Positions 6,767 to 7,865 of a stretch of DNA of 7,865 bases are shown piece by piece. The stretch's first letter is position 1, and each line of letters begins with the position of its first letter. A program made the translations under genes and the position numbers. Source of the DNA: an uncultured Eubacteriales bacterium. GTDB lineage: Bacteria > Bacillota > Clostridia > Christensenellales > Borkfalkiaceae. Under the pieces are notes generated by a model, which was not told where the DNA came from, did no database searches, and worked only from the letters and a program-made list of their open reading frames with translations. The stretch is from the NCBI GenBank assembly GCA_900549005.1, contig URMT01000076.1, positions 1-7,865 of the forward strand. The letters run 5' to 3'.

Positions 6767-6795
6767 GCATACGCGCACGCGCACGCGCGCACATA
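6767..6795. other. 29-nt perfect purine-pyrimidine alternating tract (Z-DNA-prone)
   Basis: Every base from 6767 to 6795 alternates purine and pyrimidine, and most are CG or CA steps. Such tracts favour left-handed Z-DNA under negative supercoiling. It lies in the 230-bp gap just after the Gx gene stop and upstream of rnfC. Whether it has any role is unknown. Confidence 0.6.
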
Positions 6796-6811
6796 AAAAT
6801 AAATCAGCAAA

Positions 6812-7486
6812 TCATTCTGCCGCGCCGTCGGAAGAAGAGCGGTCAGAGTTTTCTCTGCCGTTTTCCCCGTCGCCCTGAGCGTTTGTCCGTTCTTCGCCCG
6901 TTTTAATTGCGGCGGAGGCGGCCTGCGCGGGTGCGGCCTGTTTTTTGCCGATTGGCCCGAACGCGGCGCGCGCAAACACGCTTTCGGGAATCTTCTTGAA
7001 TATTATGCTCACCACCGCGCCCACAATCGCGCCCGAAAGTATGCCGATGAGCGCAAGGTAGGGTAGATAGAGGTATATTCCAGGTGTATTGGATATCAAT
7101 ACAAATACGGTAGTCTGCACTATGTTGTGCACGACCGCCGCGGCGATGGATACCGCCATAACCGAAATGCGCGGATAAACCAGATACATCAGCGCTGCCG
7201 ATACGGCAAGCGAAACCATTCCGCCCGTAAAGCTGTACATTATCATAGAGATGTTGCCTGCAAAAAGCGAACCCAATATGGTGCGCACGGCAACGACTAT
7301 AAAGCCCTCCATCGGCCCGTACAGTATGAGCGCCGAAAGCGAAAATATGTTGGCAAGCCCCATCTTCGCCCCGGGGACGAGGGGAGGGAACTGATTTTCT
7401 ATTATGAACACTATCAGCCCTAACGCCGTGAACAGCGCGAGCACTGCAATTTTTTTTGCAGGGAAACCGCTTGCTTTCATACGCAA
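6812..7486 (-). CDS. Gx transporter family protein (heptaprenyl diphosphate synthase component I-like, ECF S-component-like)
   Basis: This is an integral membrane protein of the family annotated as Gx transporter or heptaprenyl diphosphate synthase component I; members resemble substrate-binding S components of ECF transporters. The substrate is not known to me. Typical blocks seen are PPLVPGAKMGLANIFSL (34-50), VRTILGSLFAGN (67-78) and MYSFTGGMVS (83-92), with about five or six membrane helices. Residues 177-224 form a hydrophilic Ala/Gly/Ser/Glu/Asp-rich tail, extending the protein beyond the roughly 170 residues I expect. The longest frame starts at a TTG (7486), but the ATG two codons in (7478-7480) is the more likely start because a consensus -10 box is only eight bases upstream. 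There is no Shine-Dalgarno. It precedes rnfC by 230 bp on the same strand; a cofactor-supply role for Rnf is plausible but inferred. Confidence 0.85.
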   Translation of the reverse strand: MRMKASGFPAKKIAVLALFTALGLIVFIIENQFPPLVPGAKMGLANIFSLSALILYGPMEGFIVVAVRTILGSLFAGNISMIMYSFTGGMVSLAVSAALMYLVYPRISVMAVSIAAAVVHNIVQTTVFVLISNTPGIYLYLPYLALIGILSGAIVGAVVSIIFKKIPESVFARAAFGPIGKKQAAPAQAASAAIKTGEERTNAQGDGENGRENSDRSSSDGAAE

Positions 7487-7488
7487 AT

Positions 7489-7517
7489 ATTATAAAGCAT
7501 TTTGCGCCAATAGTAAA
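7489..7517 (-). promoter_or_regulatory. Sigma-A-type promoter of the Gx gene
   Basis: On the minus strand a perfect TATAAT (7489-7494) is separated by 17 bp from TTTACT (7512-7517, four of six bases of TTGACA). Transcription would begin near 7480-7482, at or one to two bases before the ATG. This predicts a leaderless or almost leaderless mRNA, consistent with the missing Shine-Dalgarno. A second TATAAT at 7518-7523 could drive a transcript with a leader of about 30 nt, but I see no good -35 for it. Confidence 0.65.
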
Positions 7518-7710
7518 ATTATATCGTGCCTTTTTTACCGATAAATTATTAAAATTTTTTATATAATTTTCATTTTTTATTCATCCTGCCAAAACATATC
7601 GCAAATAATTAACGGCGTTTAATTTTTGGCGGCTCGCGGCGAGGGCGTTTAGCAGGAGGTGGAGGGCAAATTTATAATTATTATTAAAGATTATTTATAT
7701 CGTAATTTCT

Positions 7711-7740
7711 GGCGGAACCAACGAAGTCAGCCGCCTTTTT
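7711..7740 (+). terminator. Orphan terminator-like hairpin
   Basis: GGCGG (7711-7715) pairs with CCGCC (7731-7735) across a 15-nt loop, followed at once by TTTTT (7736-7740). The shape fits a modest intrinsic terminator on the plus strand, but no plus-strand gene precedes it in the window. It could end a small RNA, or be part of the adjacent repeat element. Confidence 0.35.
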
Positions 7741-7837
7741 GTCATTTCGACCAAGGGCGCAGCCCGCGTGGAGAAATCTCAAAACGTTTTAGTAAGATTT
7801 CTCCGTGCGCTCGCTTTGCTCGCTTAGTCGAAATGAC
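7741..7837. repeat. 97-bp imperfect palindromic element with 11-bp terminal inverted repeats (MITE/REP-like)
   Basis: The ends are perfect inverted repeats: GTCATTTCGAC (7741-7751) and GTCGAAATGAC (7827-7837). A second perfect pair lies inside: GGAGAAATCT (7770-7779) and AGATTTCTCC (7795-7804), with a 15-nt centre. The segments between the two pairs (7752-7769 and 7805-7826) are only loosely complementary. The element can fold into one long hairpin on either strand and encodes nothing. From memory, similar GTCATTTCGA...GGAGAAATCT sequences recur between genes in some Clostridia genomes. I cannot confirm copy number here. Confidence 0.65.
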
Positions 7838-7865
7838 GGGGGGGGATAACGTTGATTGGCACGGA

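Larger units (their letters stand above)
7487..7865. other. Gene-free region at the right end
   Basis: I see no supportable coding region here on either strand. It contains the Gx promoter(s) (7489-7523), an A+T-rich stretch (about 7540-7580), a G+C patch with an AGGAGGT on the plus strand (7654-7660) that no start codon follows, an orphan hairpin with T run (7711-7740), a palindromic repeat (7741-7837), and an 8-G run (7838-7845). The neighbouring gene to the right lies outside the window. Confidence 0.7.

Noticed and set aside
7654..7700. A small plus-strand ORF behind AGGAGGT
   Set aside because: No ATG, GTG or TTG follows within a usable distance, and the downstream sequence quickly reaches stop codons.

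Overview
The window is almost entirely one minus-strand gene cluster encoding a complete Rnf complex, the membrane ferredoxin:NAD+ oxidoreductase that couples electron flow to Na+ or H+ pumping. Read in the direction of transcription (right to left) the order is: a Gx-transporter-family membrane protein (7486-6812), a 230-bp gap, then rnfC, rnfD, rnfG, rnfE, rnfA, rnfB (6581-97), and an intrinsic terminator (44-79). The rnfCDGEAB order, the strong AGGAGG-type ribosome binding sites, the multi-cluster RnfB and the Gx-family neighbour suggest an anaerobic Clostridia-type Firmicute, probably an uncultured gut lineage. This placement is inferred; no rRNA or other marker gene is present.

The six rnf genes are packed as one transcription and translation unit. 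Stop and start codons abut as TAA|ATG at rnfC/rnfD and rnfE/rnfA and overlap as ATGA at rnfD/rnfG and rnfG/rnfE. Only 10 nt separate rnfA from rnfB, and the rnfA stop codon lies inside the rnfB Shine-Dalgarno region. RnfC (two 4Fe-4S clusters, FMN/NADH region) and RnfB (five predicted 4Fe-4S clusters) form the cytoplasmic electron entry and exit modules. RnfA and RnfE carry the paired membrane cysteines known to hold an intramembrane 2Fe-2S cluster. RnfD and RnfG carry covalently bound FMN.

The outstanding feature is RnfG. It is 642 residues instead of about 200, because the normal N-terminal membrane-anchored FMN-binding domain is followed by three tandem modules. Their 105-residue cores are 90-94% identical, and each has its own canonical flavinylation motif (TGATYT). 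The protein therefore looks like a four-flavin RnfG, which could extend the Rnf electron path outside the membrane. In DNA the three cores are direct repeats of about 315 bp, roughly 91% identical in the pair I counted, with diverged linkers between them.

The right end (7487-7865) has no gene on either strand that I can support. It holds a strong promoter for the Gx gene that predicts a leaderless or nearly leaderless mRNA, an orphan plus-strand terminator-like hairpin, and a 97-bp imperfect palindrome with 11-bp perfect terminal inverted repeats that looks like a dispersed MITE/REP-type element. The left end has the rnfB terminator and half of a second hairpin, probably the terminator of a convergent gene outside the window.
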